Source: RGDT01 sp964630925
Lineage (GTDB): Bacteria > Planctomycetota > Planctomycetia > Gemmatales > Gemmataceae
Length of the DNA: 23,773 nucleotides
Reading direction: 5' to 3'
NCBI GenBank assembly: GCA_964630925.1
Contig: CAZVZK010000156.1
Location: forward strand, 1-23,773
A program made the position numbers and the translations under genes. The notes beneath the pieces are model-generated. The model was not told the origin of the DNA. It saw nothing but the letters and a program-made list of their open reading frames with translations, and ran no database searches. Positions 8,613 through 15,523 of this stretch are shown here, piece by piece. Position 1 is the first letter of the stretch. Every line of letters starts with the position of its first letter.

Positions 8613-10265
8613 ATGAAGCTCGTCATCGTCGGCGGGGTCGCGGGCGGGGCCTCCGCCGCCGCCCGCGCCCGCCGCCTGTCCGAGGACGCCGACATCGTCG
8701 TCCTGGAACGCGGCCCGGACGTGTCGTTCGCCAACTGCGGCCTGCCGTACCACATCGGCGGCGTGATCGAGGACAGGGGCAAACTCCTCGTCAGCACCGC
8801 CGAGCGTCTGCGCGAGAGGTTCCGCCTCGACGTCCGCACCCGCTCCGAGGCGCTGTCCATCGACCGCGCCGGCAAGACGGTCCGCGTGCGCGACATCGCC
8901 GCCGGGCGGGAATACGACTTGCCGTATGACAAGCTCATCCTGGCGCCGGGCGCCGCCCCGGTTCGCCCGCCGATGCCGGGTGTGAGCCTGCCCGGCGTGT
9001 TCACCCTGCGCGACCTGGCGGACACCGACGCGATCAAGAGGGTCGTCGATGCCGGGGCCAGCTCGGCCGTCCTGCTCGGCGCCGGCTTCATCGGCCTGGA
9101 GCTGGCCGAGGGCCTCGTGCATCGCGGCCTGTCGGTGACGGTGGTCGAGCTGGCCGGGCAGATCCTCCCCCCGTTCGACCCGGAGATGACCACGCCCATC
9201 ACCGCCCTCCTGCGCGAGAAGGGCGTCCGGCTCATCCTCGGGCAGGCGGCGGAGTCGATCCACGAGGGCCCGGGCGCGCTCTCGGTGCGCCTGAAGTCCG
9301 GCGAGGAGGTGTCCGCCGGCCTCGTCATCCTCGGCGTCGGCGTCCGCCCGGAGAACCGCCTCGCCACGGCGGCGGGGCTGGAGGCTGGGCCGCGCGGCGG
9401 CATCCGCGTCGATGACCGGATGCGCACGTCGGACCCGGACATCTTCGCCGTGGGCGACGCGGCCGAGACGTCCGACCCGGTGACGGGCGAGCGCGTGCAG
9501 GTGCCGCTGGCCGGGCCGGCGAACCGGCAGGGGCGCATCGCCGCCGACAACGCGCTGGGCCGGGATTCGCGCTACCGCGGCACGCAGGGGACGGCCATCG
9601 TCGGGTTGTTCGGCAAGGCCGCCGCGCTGACCGGGTCGTCGGAGAAGACGCTCAAACGGCTGAACCGTCCGTACCGGAAGGCGTACATTCACCCGGCGCA
9701 CCACGCCGGCTACAACCCCGGCGCGGAGGGGATGTCGCTCAAGCTCCTGTTCGACCCGGCGTCGGGGAGGGTCCTCGGCGCGCAGGGCGTCGGCGGGGCC
9801 GGCGTGGACAAGCGCATCGACGTGCTGGCCGTCGCCATCCAGGCGGGGATGACGGTGTTCGACCTCGAGGAGATGGAGCTGTGCTACGCCCCGCAGTTCG
9901 GCTCGGCGAAGGACCCGGTGAACATGCTGGGTTTCGTCGCCGCCGGCCTGCTACGCGGCGACCACCCGCAGACCGACTGGGAGGCACTGGCGGGAGCCAC
10001 GCCCGCGCCGCTGCTGCTCGACGTGCGGACGGCCAAGGAGTTCGCCGACGGGCACATCCCCGGCGCGGTGAACATCCCGGTGGACGACCTGCGCGGCAGG
10101 CTCGCCGAGGTGCCGGCGGATCGCGAGGTCGTCGCGTATTGCCAGGTCGGGCAGCGCGGCTACCTCGCCACGCGCATCCTGATGCAGGCGGGCCGCCGGG
10201 TGACGAACCTGTCCGGCGGCTACCGGACGTACCTGCTGTTCAACCCGCACGAATCGAAGGCATGA
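8613..10265 (+). CDS. CoA-disulfide/persulfide reductase with C-terminal rhodanese (CoADR-RHD/Npsr type)
   Basis: The 550-aa flavoprotein has an FAD Rossmann motif VGGVAGGASAA at about 6-16, the single redox Cys42 in SFANCGLPYHIGG (typical of CoA-disulfide reductases rather than CxxxxC dithiol enzymes), an NAD(P)H motif LLGAGFIGLELAE at about 153-165 and the second FAD motif FAVGDAA near 274. A rhodanese domain occupies about 463-545 with catalytic Cys510 in the loop CQVGQR. Fused proteins of this type reduce CoA- and glutathione-linked persulfides and release sulfide (Npsr family). GGGAAGGAG ahead of 8613 is a strong ribosome site. It is the fourth gene of the arsR operon. Both cysteines are present and the length is normal, so the enzyme looks active. 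In this operon it probably closes the relay by reducing persulfides handed over by the two free rhodaneses. Confidence 0.93.
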   Translation: MKLVIVGGVAGGASAAARARRLSEDADIVVLERGPDVSFANCGLPYHIGGVIEDRGKLLVSTAERLRERFRLDVRTRSEALSIDRAGKTVRVRDIAAGREYDLPYDKLILAPGAAPVRPPMPGVSLPGVFTLRDLADTDAIKRVVDAGASSAVLLGAGFIGLELAEGLVHRGLSVTVVELAGQILPPFDPEMTTPITALLREKGVRLILGQAAESIHEGPGALSVRLKSGEEVSAGLVILGVGVRPENRLATAAGLEAGPRGGIRVDDRMRTSDPDIFAVGDAAETSDPVTGERVQVPLAGPANRQGRIAADNALGRDSRYRGTQGTAIVGLFGKAAALTGSSEKTLKRLNRPYRKAYIHPAHHAGYNPGAEGMSLKLLFDPASGRVLGAQGVGGAGVDKRIDVLAVAIQAGMTVFDLEEMELCYAPQFGSAKDPVNMLGFVAAGLLRGDHPQTDWEALAGATPAPLLLDVRTAKEFADGHIPGAVNIPVDDLRGRLAEVPADREVVAYCQVGQRGYLATRILMQAGRRVTNLSGGYRTYLLFNPHESKA

Positions 10266-10294
10266 ACACGCCCTGGCCCCGAGGAGGAGCCCCG

Positions 10295-11290
10295 ATGAAT
10301 GCACCAATGACCCGCCTTCGCGCCGGCCTGGCGGCGCTGATGCTCGCCGCCGCCGTCCTGCCGTCCGGCGCGGCGGGCTTCCAGCCGCCCGGCAAGGGCA
10401 AGGGCCCGCCGGCGGAGATGCGTGCCGACCAGGAGGTGTTCCACTTCCTCCTCGGGCACCACAAGGACATCCGCCGCACGGTCAAGAACCTCCCCGACGG
10501 GGTGGAGACGCTGACCGAGTCGGACAAGCCCGAGGTGGCGAAGAAGATCCAGGAGCACGTGGCGTCGATGCACAAGAGGGTCAAGGATGGCCGTGGCCTC
10601 CGGTTCTGGGACGATCTCTTTGTCGCCATCTTCAAGCATTACGATAAGATCGAGATGAAGGTGGAGAACACGGCGAAGGGGGTGCGCGTCAAAGAGACCT
10701 CGGCCCACGCCTTCACCGTCAGGCTGATCCAGGCGCACGCCGAGGTGGTCAGCCGGTTCGTCAAGCACGGCTTCGACGAGGCCCACAAGAGCCATCCGGT
10801 GCCGGCCGCCGGGGACGGGCCGAAGCTGACGTTCCCGGCCGTCGAGGGTTTCGGCGGCGTGGTGGCGCTCCCCAGGGCCGCCGAGCAGCCCCGTGCCGGG
10901 GCCAAGGTCGTGTTCGATATCACGGCGTCCGCGAAGGACGACGAGCCGAACAAGGGCCTGGTGCGGGTGGCCCGGCTGCTCAACCTCTATGGCGTGGCCG
11001 GGCGCAAGGCGTCGGACGTCCAGGTCGCCGTGGTCCTGCACGGTGATGCGACCCGCTCGGCCCTGAACGCCGCGGCGTACAAGGCGAGGCACGGGACGGC
11101 CAACCCCAACCTCGCCCTGATCGCGTCGCTGCGGAAGGCGGGGGTCGAGGTGTTCGTCTGCGGGCAGGCCCTGTCGTACAGCGGCTTCAAGCCCGCGGAG
11201 GTCGAGGCCGGCGTGCCCGTCGCGCTGTCGGCCCTGACCGTGGTCGTGAACCGGGGGCGCGACGGGTACCTGGCGGTTCAGGTGCCATGA
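10295..11290 (+). CDS. Exported DsrE-family protein with N-terminal His-rich domain
   Basis: The 331-aa protein has a signal peptide (about 7-28, LAALMLAAAVLPSGAAG). An uncharacterised, mostly helical, His-rich domain follows (about 40-168) with HHKDI, HVASMHK, FKHYDK and HAEVVSRFVKHGFDEAHKSHP segments. The C-terminal half (about 200-329) is a DsrE/DsrF-like sulfur-carrier fold with DVQVAVVLHG, the conserved Cys289 in FVCGQAL, and the family's VEAGVPVALSALTVVV ending. The start at 10295 was chosen for GAGGAGGAG (10281-10289); an ATG at 10262 overlapping the previous stop is also in frame but lacks such a site. The position at the end of the sulfur operon fits a periplasmic sulfur carrier. The His-rich domain could bind metal or haem; no CxxCH is present. 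The function of the fusion is inferred. Confidence 0.82.
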   Translation: MNAPMTRLRAGLAALMLAAAVLPSGAAGFQPPGKGKGPPAEMRADQEVFHFLLGHHKDIRRTVKNLPDGVETLTESDKPEVAKKIQEHVASMHKRVKDGRGLRFWDDLFVAIFKHYDKIEMKVENTAKGVRVKETSAHAFTVRLIQAHAEVVSRFVKHGFDEAHKSHPVPAAGDGPKLTFPAVEGFGGVVALPRAAEQPRAGAKVVFDITASAKDDEPNKGLVRVARLLNLYGVAGRKASDVQVAVVLHGDATRSALNAAAYKARHGTANPNLALIASLRKAGVEVFVCGQALSYSGFKPAEVEAGVPVALSALTVVVNRGRDGYLAVQVP

Positions 11291-11306
11291 GCGCCGCCTC
11301 ATGGCA
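11283..11306. terminator. Bidirectional hairpin containing both stop codons of dsrE-like and pirin genes
   Basis: A perfect 9-bp stem, TGCCATGAG (11283-11291) with CTCATGGCA (11298-11306), encloses the loop CGCCGC. The TGA stops of the two convergent genes lie within opposite arms. There is no U-run, so it is at best a weak intrinsic terminator or an RNA 3'-end stabiliser for both transcripts. Confidence 0.5.
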
Positions 11307-11988
11307 GGTCGAAGAGCATCACCTCGCCCTCGCCCTCGACGGACAGAGTCGGCTCGCCGGAGATCGCCAGCCCGTCGCCGGCGGACAGTGCCTCGCCGCC
11401 GGCACGCACACTCCCGCGTAGCACCTGCAGCCAGCCGTGGCGTCCCGCCCCGAAGGTGTGGGCCAGCGGCGGGCCGGCGATGTCGGCGACGAGGACGACG
11501 GCGTCCTGTTGGATCGTCAGCGAGCCGTCGCGCCCCTCGGGCGAGGCGATGATCTGCCACCTGCCGGCGCGCCCCTCGGCGGGGAACGGCTTCTGGGCGT
11601 AGCCCGGCGCGTGGCCGCGGCGGTCCGGCAGCAGCCAGATCTGGTACAGGTGGACGTGCTCGTCCGGGGACGGGTTGAATTCGCTGTGCTGGATGCCGGT
11701 GCCGGCGGTGATGCGCTGGGCCTCGCCGGGACGCAGGACGGCGCCGTGGCCGAGGCTGTCGCGGTGCTGGAGGGCGCCCGACAGGACCCAGGTGACGATC
11801 TCCATGTCGCGGTGCGGGTGGGTGCCGAACCCCTGGCCCGGCGCGACGTGGTCCTCGTTGATGACACGCAGCACGCGGAAGCCCATGTGCGCGGGGTCGT
11901 GGTAGTCGGCGAACGAGAAAGAGTGGCGCGTCTTCAGCCAGCCGTGATCGCCGCCGCCACGCTCGGACGCGGGCCTCACCTTTATCAT
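11299..11988 (-). CDS. Pirin family protein (YhhW-type bicupin)
   Basis: The 229-aa protein is a bicupin of the pirin family, whose members bind a single metal and include quercetin dioxygenases and redox-linked transcription cofactors. The N-terminal cupin holds GTHPHRDMEIVTWVLSG (55-71) and QHSEFN (100-105); His57, His59, His101 and Glu103 form the expected metal site. The start at 11988 was chosen because family members begin MIxVRPxxERGxxDHGWL and AGAGGA precedes it on the minus strand. It converges on the DsrE-like gene with only 8 bp between stops. The region before it holds a motif resembling the arsR operator, so it may belong to the same regulon; its substrate is unknown. The cupin core is intact and the length normal. 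Confidence 0.92.
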   Translation of the reverse strand: MIKVRPASERGGGDHGWLKTRHSFSFADYHDPAHMGFRVLRVINEDHVAPGQGFGTHPHRDMEIVTWVLSGALQHRDSLGHGAVLRPGEAQRITAGTGIQHSEFNPSPDEHVHLYQIWLLPDRRGHAPGYAQKPFPAEGRAGRWQIIASPEGRDGSLTIQQDAVVLVADIAGPPLAHTFGAGRHGWLQVLRGSVRAGGEALSAGDGLAISGEPTLSVEGEGEVMLFDLP

Positions 11989-12000
11989 GACGAATCCTCT

Positions 12001-12035
12001 TGATGGCGACATCATCATTGTACATATCGCGACAA
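12001..12035. promoter_or_regulatory. Operator-like motifs upstream of pirin
   Basis: ATATCGCGACAA (12024-12035) matches 10 of 12 positions with the minus-strand motif before the ygaP-like gene and 9 of 12 with ATGTCGAGACAT before arsR. Next to it, TGATG-GCGA-CATCA (12001-12014) is a perfect 5+4+5 inverted repeat. A TACAAT hexamer on the minus strand (12022-12017) could be the pirin -10, lying between the two motifs, though no good -35 is seen. Confidence 0.4.
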
Positions 12036-12110
12036 GGGGTCTGGGGCACGCATGGCCTCGCCTTCAGCTCTACCGGGATCGCCCGCGTGGCGAATGCCCG
12101 GCGGCCGGGC

Positions 12111-12138
12111 GTGACAGGCGGGGCGGCGCCGATACGTT
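12111..12138 (+). promoter_or_regulatory. Possible promoter of the DUF1264 gene
   Basis: GTGACA (12111-12116) is one base from the -35 consensus and is followed after 16 bp by TACGTT (12133-12138), a poor -10. The -10 sits in a small palindrome, GATA-CGT-TATC (12131-12141). This is a weak call. Confidence 0.25.
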
Positions 12139-12178
12139 ATCGTCTGTGGGGTCGATCCCATTCACCGAGGGCAGACAG

Positions 12179-12886
12179 ATGGACCGGCGCGAGATGTTGG
12201 GCGTTGTGGGCGCGGCGGCGTGCGGCGCGGCGGCGATGGCGGACGGCCACGGCGACGGAAAGATGGACGGCAAGTTCAACGCGCCCCTCGGGGCGCTCCA
12301 CCTGCACTTCTGCGGCATCCACATCGCCAAGGCCAACCCGAAGTTCCAGATCGTGACGCAGCACTACTGCGGCAAGGCGGGCGAGAGCCTGCACCAGTGC
12401 CTGCTGTACGACTCGGCGAAGAAGGAGGCCAAGCTCATCGGCGTGGAGTACATCGTGCCCGACGACGTGTTCCGCAAGCTGCCCGCCGAGGAGCAGAAGT
12501 ACTGGCACCCGCACACCTACGAGGTGCTGGGCGGCGGCCTGATCGCCCCCTCGATGAAGCCCGCCGACGAGCTGGCGTTCATGAAGGCTCTGCTCACCAC
12601 CTGGGGCAAGACGTGGCACACCTGGCCCGACCCCACCACCGCCGTCCCGATGGGCGAGCCCATCCTCATGTGGTCACTCACCGGCGACGGCCAGGAGGAC
12701 GCCAAGGTGATCGCCGCCCGCGACAAGGAGTTCGGCGTCAAGACGGCCGACATCCGCGAGAAGCGCCTCGACGCCATCGGCCTGGAGATCCCCGACGTGC
12801 CGCTGCCCAAGGACGTGGGCACCGTCGGCCGGCAGTGGACGGCCAAGGGTGACGACAAGCCGACGAAGAGGAAGAAGAAGGGATAG
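12179..12886 (+). CDS. DUF1264 (oil-body-associated-protein-like) family protein, probably exported
   Basis: The 235-aa product belongs to the DUF1264/OBAP-like family, known from plant oil bodies and many bacteria without an assigned reaction. Family hallmarks are the HFCGIHIAK region (about 43-51), QHYCGKAGESLHQCLLYDSAKKEAKLIGVEY (61 onward, seen as the HxC...HQCLLYD block), then EEQKYWHPHTYEV and WGKTWHTWP. Many conserved His and Cys suggest metal binding, but this is not established. The N-terminus DRREMLGVVGAAACGAAAMA has a twin-Arg pair and a short hydrophobic stretch, a possible Tat signal, which is unusual because many relatives are cytosolic. GAGG at 12167-12170 fixes the start at 12179; the open frame extends upstream without family similarity. 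The C-terminus is a Lys-rich tail. Confidence 0.85.
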   Translation: MDRREMLGVVGAAACGAAAMADGHGDGKMDGKFNAPLGALHLHFCGIHIAKANPKFQIVTQHYCGKAGESLHQCLLYDSAKKEAKLIGVEYIVPDDVFRKLPAEEQKYWHPHTYEVLGGGLIAPSMKPADELAFMKALLTTWGKTWHTWPDPTTAVPMGEPILMWSLTGDGQEDAKVIAARDKEFGVKTADIREKRLDAIGLEIPDVPLPKDVGTVGRQWTAKGDDKPTKRKKKG

Positions 12887-12913
12887 GGGTCAGGGGTAAG
12901 GGGTCAGGGGTCA
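12886..12913 (+). repeat. Four tandem GGGGT(C/A)A heptamers
   Basis: Four consecutive heptamers (GGGGTCA, GGGGTAA, GGGGTCA, GGGGTCA) start on the last base of the DUF1264 stop and end 8 bp before the GTG of the DAHP synthase gene. They fill most of the 35-bp gap, leaving no normal ribosome site for the downstream gene. The G-runs could form a G-quadruplex on this strand. Confidence 0.85.
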
Positions 12914-12921
12914 GTAAGAAA

Positions 12922-14016
12922 GTGAACAGCCAAGAGAAGGCGGAGTTCAGCACCGCGTCGCCCGAGGACCGCACGTCGCTGACCGACGACGAGCGCATCG
13001 CCGGCGTGGTGCCCCTGCCGCCCCCCGAGCACCTCATCCGCTTCTTCCCCATCCGGGGGACGGCGGCGGAGGCGCTCGTGGGGCGGACACGCGAGGAGGT
13101 CAAACGCATCCTGCACGGCCAGTCGCGCCGCCTCCTCGTCGTGGTCGGGCCCTGCTCCATCCACGACCCCGCCGCCGCCCTGGAGTACGCCGGCCTCCTG
13201 GCCGACGCGCGGCGGCGGCACGCGGCGGAATTAGAGGTCGTGATGCGGACGTACTTCGAGAAGCCACGCACGACGGTCGGCTGGAAGGGCCTCATCAACG
13301 ACCCGTACCTCGACGGCAGTTACCGCATCAACGAGGGGCTGCGCATCGCGCGCGACCTGCTGCTGCGCGTCAACCAGATGGGCGTGCCGGCGGGGACGGA
13401 GTTCCTCGACACCATCTCGCCGCAGTACCTGGGCGACCTCATCAGCTGGGGCGCCATCGGCGCGCGTACCACCGAATCCCAGGTGCACCGCGAGCTGGCC
13501 TCGGGCCTGTCGGCGCCCATCGGGTTCAAGAACGGGACGGACGGCAACGTCCGCGTGGCGGCGGACGCCATCCTGGCGGCGCGGGGGTGTCATCACTTCC
13601 TGTCGGTCCACAAGAACGGCCAGGTGGCCGTCGTGGAGACGCGCGGCAACCCGGACTGCCACGTGATCCTGCGTGGGGGGAGGACGCCGAATTACGACGC
13701 GGCGGGCGTGGCGGCGGCGTGCACGGCCCTGGCGGCGGCGGGCCTGCCCCAGCGGCTGATGATCGACGTGTCGCACGGCAACAGCGGCAAGGACCACCGG
13801 CGTCAGACGGCGGCGGCGGCGGACGTGGCGGGTCAGATCGCCGGGGGCGAGCGCCGCGTGGTGGGGGTGATGATCGAGTCGCACCTGAAGGAGGGCCGGC
13901 AGGAGCTGCGTCCCGGCCTGGAGTACGGCGTGAGCATCACCGACGCCTGCCTGGGGTGGGCGGACACGGTGCCGGTGCTGGAGGGGCTGGCGGAGGCGGT
14001 GCGGCGGCGCGGGTGA
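12922..14016 (+). CDS. aroG: 3-deoxy-7-phosphoheptulonate (DAHP) synthase, class I (AroG type)
   Basis: The 364-aa enzyme joins phosphoenolpyruvate and erythrose 4-phosphate in the first shikimate-pathway step, in the cytoplasm. It carries the type I signatures GPCSIHD (76-82, with metal-ligand Cys78), RTYFEKPRTTVGWKG (109-123), IGFKNGTDG (200-208), IDVSHGNSGK (281-290), the IESHL Glu (319) and DACLGW (341-346). The N-terminal extension with LTDDERI and PLPPPEHL resembles the feedback-binding arm of E. coli AroF/G/H, so allosteric control by an aromatic amino acid is likely, but which one cannot be read by eye. The start is a GTG preceded only by AAGAAA; there is no better in-frame start. The gene follows the GGGGTCA heptamers 35 bp after the DUF1264 gene and may be co-transcribed with it. 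Length is normal. Confidence 0.95.
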   Translation: MNSQEKAEFSTASPEDRTSLTDDERIAGVVPLPPPEHLIRFFPIRGTAAEALVGRTREEVKRILHGQSRRLLVVVGPCSIHDPAAALEYAGLLADARRRHAAELEVVMRTYFEKPRTTVGWKGLINDPYLDGSYRINEGLRIARDLLLRVNQMGVPAGTEFLDTISPQYLGDLISWGAIGARTTESQVHRELASGLSAPIGFKNGTDGNVRVAADAILAARGCHHFLSVHKNGQVAVVETRGNPDCHVILRGGRTPNYDAAGVAAACTALAAAGLPQRLMIDVSHGNSGKDHRRQTAAAADVAGQIAGGERRVVGVMIESHLKEGRQELRPGLEYGVSITDACLGWADTVPVLEGLAEAVRRRG

Positions 14017-14080
14017 GCCGGATCATGGACGCGGCGCGTCCGGGCCGATATCCTCCCCATCGCCCTCGGAGGATCGCGCC

Positions 14081-14902
14081 GTGCCGACTTTCACCAGCGA
14101 GGCCGTCGTCGCCCTGATCGCCCTGACGGCGATGGAGATCGTCCTGGGCATCGACAACATCATCTTCATCGCCGTCGTCGCCGGGCGGCTGCCCAAGGAT
14201 CAGCAGGCGAAGGCACGCCAGCTCGGCCTGATCGTCGCCCTCGTCACGCGGCTGCTCCTGCTGTTCACGCTGGCGTACATCGCCGGGCTGAACAAGTCCG
14301 TGGCGTTCCGGCTGACCGACCTGGGCTTCCCGGGGTCGCTCATCGGGGCGCTGGACCCGAAGCACGCCGACGAGATCAACGAGATCTCGTGGCGCGACGT
14401 GGTGATGCTGGCGGGCGGGCTGTTCCTCATCTACAAGGCCACGAAGGAGATCCACCACAAGCTGGAGGGGGAGGAGGAGGAGGCCGGCGGCGGGGCGGCG
14501 GTGTCCTTCGCAGGCATCCTGGTGCAGATCGCCATCCTCGACATCGTGTTCTCCCTCGACTCGGTCATCACGGCGGTGGGCATGGCCCCGAAGCCGGAGC
14601 ACGGCGGGATGTGGGTCATGGTGGCGGCGATGGTGCTGTCGATGCTGGTGATGCTGCTGTTCTCGGGGGCGATCAGCGACTTCGTGGCCAGGCACCCCAC
14701 GGTGAAGATCCTGGCGCTGTCGTTCCTCATCCTGATCGGCGTGATGCTCACCGCCGACGGCTTCGAGCAGCACATCAGCAAGGGCTACATCTACTTCGCG
14801 ATGGCGTTCTCCTTCATCGTGGAGATGCTCAACCTGAGGCTGCGGGGCAAGACGCCGCCGGTGGACCTGCACGAGAAGAAGATGCCCGCCGAGGGCGCGT
14901 GA
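14081..14902 (+). CDS. TerC family integral membrane protein
   Basis: The 273-aa protein has about seven hydrophobic helices (near 8-30, 48-69, 106-120, 142-167, 177-195, 208-225, 236-250). Both TerC repeats carry the conserved acidic motif: EIVLGIDN (19-26) and DIVFSLDS (154-161), which line the putative metal path. TerC relatives (Alx, MeeF/YkoY, YceF) export Mn2+ and help metallate secreted enzymes; others are linked to tellurite resistance. A charged EGEEEEAGG loop (about 129-138) separates the halves. The start is GTG with GGAGG at 14068-14072. The gene lies 64 bp after aroG and converges tightly on the haem-protein gene. Which metal it handles is not visible. There are no tellurite genes nearby, so a general metal-homeostasis role is likelier. 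Confidence 0.9.
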   Translation: MPTFTSEAVVALIALTAMEIVLGIDNIIFIAVVAGRLPKDQQAKARQLGLIVALVTRLLLLFTLAYIAGLNKSVAFRLTDLGFPGSLIGALDPKHADEINEISWRDVVMLAGGLFLIYKATKEIHHKLEGEEEEAGGGAAVSFAGILVQIAILDIVFSLDSVITAVGMAPKPEHGGMWVMVAAMVLSMLVMLLFSGAISDFVARHPTVKILALSFLILIGVMLTADGFEQHISKGYIYFAMAFSFIVEMLNLRLRGKTPPVDLHEKKMPAEGA

Positions 14903-14913
14903 CCGGCTCACGC
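14897..14913. terminator. Short hairpin containing both convergent stop codons (terC / haem gene)
   Basis: GCGTGA (14897-14902) pairs perfectly with TCACGC (14908-14913) around the loop CCGGC. The TGA stops of the two convergent genes lie in the arms. It has no U-run and is only 6 bp, so termination is uncertain. Confidence 0.35.
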
Positions 14914-15408
14914 CTTGCGGAACCGCTCCTTGAAGGACGTGAACAGCGCCTGCCGCTTCTCCGACGGCTTGCCGGCGAAGACGATGAACGCCTTGAGCGC
15001 CGCCGCGCCGTCGGTGTCGTAGAGCTGGATGGACAGCGTCCGCGTGCCGTCGGTGTGGCTGGGCTTCTCGATGGCCCAGATGGTGGCGATGCGCTTCCAG
15101 CGGATATGGAGATCAAGCGAGCCGGACTGCACGTTGAAGAACTCGCCCCAGGTGCTGAAGCCGCCGAAGGTGCCGGTGACCTCGCACGTCACCGTGGTGT
15201 TCGACACGATGACGTGGACCTGGCCGCACCCCTCCAGGGCGCGGAGGACCTCCTCCCAGCGCGCCGCGTCCAATTCGACGGACCGGCCGTCGGGCAGCTC
15301 GCGGATCACGTCCACCTCGGGCACGCCGAGGCGCTTCGCCACCTGGAGGGTCATCTCCATCGGGTCGGCGGCCAGGGCGGCGCGGATCTCGTCTCGTCGG
15401 TCGCTCAT
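14908..15408 (-). CDS. ChuX/HutX-type haem utilization family protein
   Basis: The 166-aa protein fits the ChuX/HutX family, intracellular haem-binding proteins that store haem or pass it to degrading enzymes. The N-terminal helical signature DPMEMTLQVAKRLGVPEVDVIREL (15-38) is typical, followed by a beta-sheet domain with CGQVHVIVSNTTVTCEVTG and FGGFSTWGEFFNVQSGSLDLHI (about 61-102), then HTDGTRTLSIQLYDTDGAAALKAFIVF (118-144). The start at 15408 was chosen because the family begins close to this point; a weak AGAAAGA lies upstream, and the open frame's extra 34 codons run into the structured repeat at 15424-15520. No haem transporter or haem oxygenase gene is nearby, so this is a stand-alone member. 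It could act as a haem buffer. Length is normal for the family. Confidence 0.85.
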   Translation of the reverse strand: MSDRRDEIRAALAADPMEMTLQVAKRLGVPEVDVIRELPDGRSVELDAARWEEVLRALEGCGQVHVIVSNTTVTCEVTGTFGGFSTWGEFFNVQSGSLDLHIRWKRIATIWAIEKPSHTDGTRTLSIQLYDTDGAAALKAFIVFAGKPSEKRQALFTSFKERFRKA

Positions 15409-15423
15409 TTCGCGATCTTTCTT

Positions 15424-15520
15424 GTAGGTCGGGTTGAGGGCCCTCTGGGCCCGAAGCCCGACGAGATGCGTCACGCCCTTCCGTCGGGCATCGGTCCTGG
15501 CGGACCTCAACCCGGCCTAC
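15424..15520. repeat. Structured intergenic repeat (nested inverted repeats)
   Basis: Outer arms GTAGGTCGGGTTGAGGGCC (15424-15442) and 15502-15520 pair at 17 of 19 positions. Inside are GGGCCC-TCT-GGGCCC (15438-15452) and a perfect 8-bp stem GCCCGACG (15456-15463) with CGTCGGGC (15482-15489). It fills nearly all of the gap between the peptidase stop and the haem-gene start, and could act as transcript terminator or stabiliser for the peptidase mRNA. It looks like a REP-type genomic repeat rather than a chance hairpin. Confidence 0.7.
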
Positions 15521-15523
15521 GGG

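Noticed and set aside
9881..10294. Extended N-terminus of the DsrE-like gene overlapping the persulfide reductase gene
   Set aside because: The extra part is an out-of-frame reading of the reductase's rhodanese domain. The signal peptide and ribosome site place the start at 10295.
14081..14902. Tellurite-resistance island suggested by the TerC protein
   Set aside because: No terZABDE-type genes are nearby. Stand-alone TerC proteins are common and linked to manganese handling.
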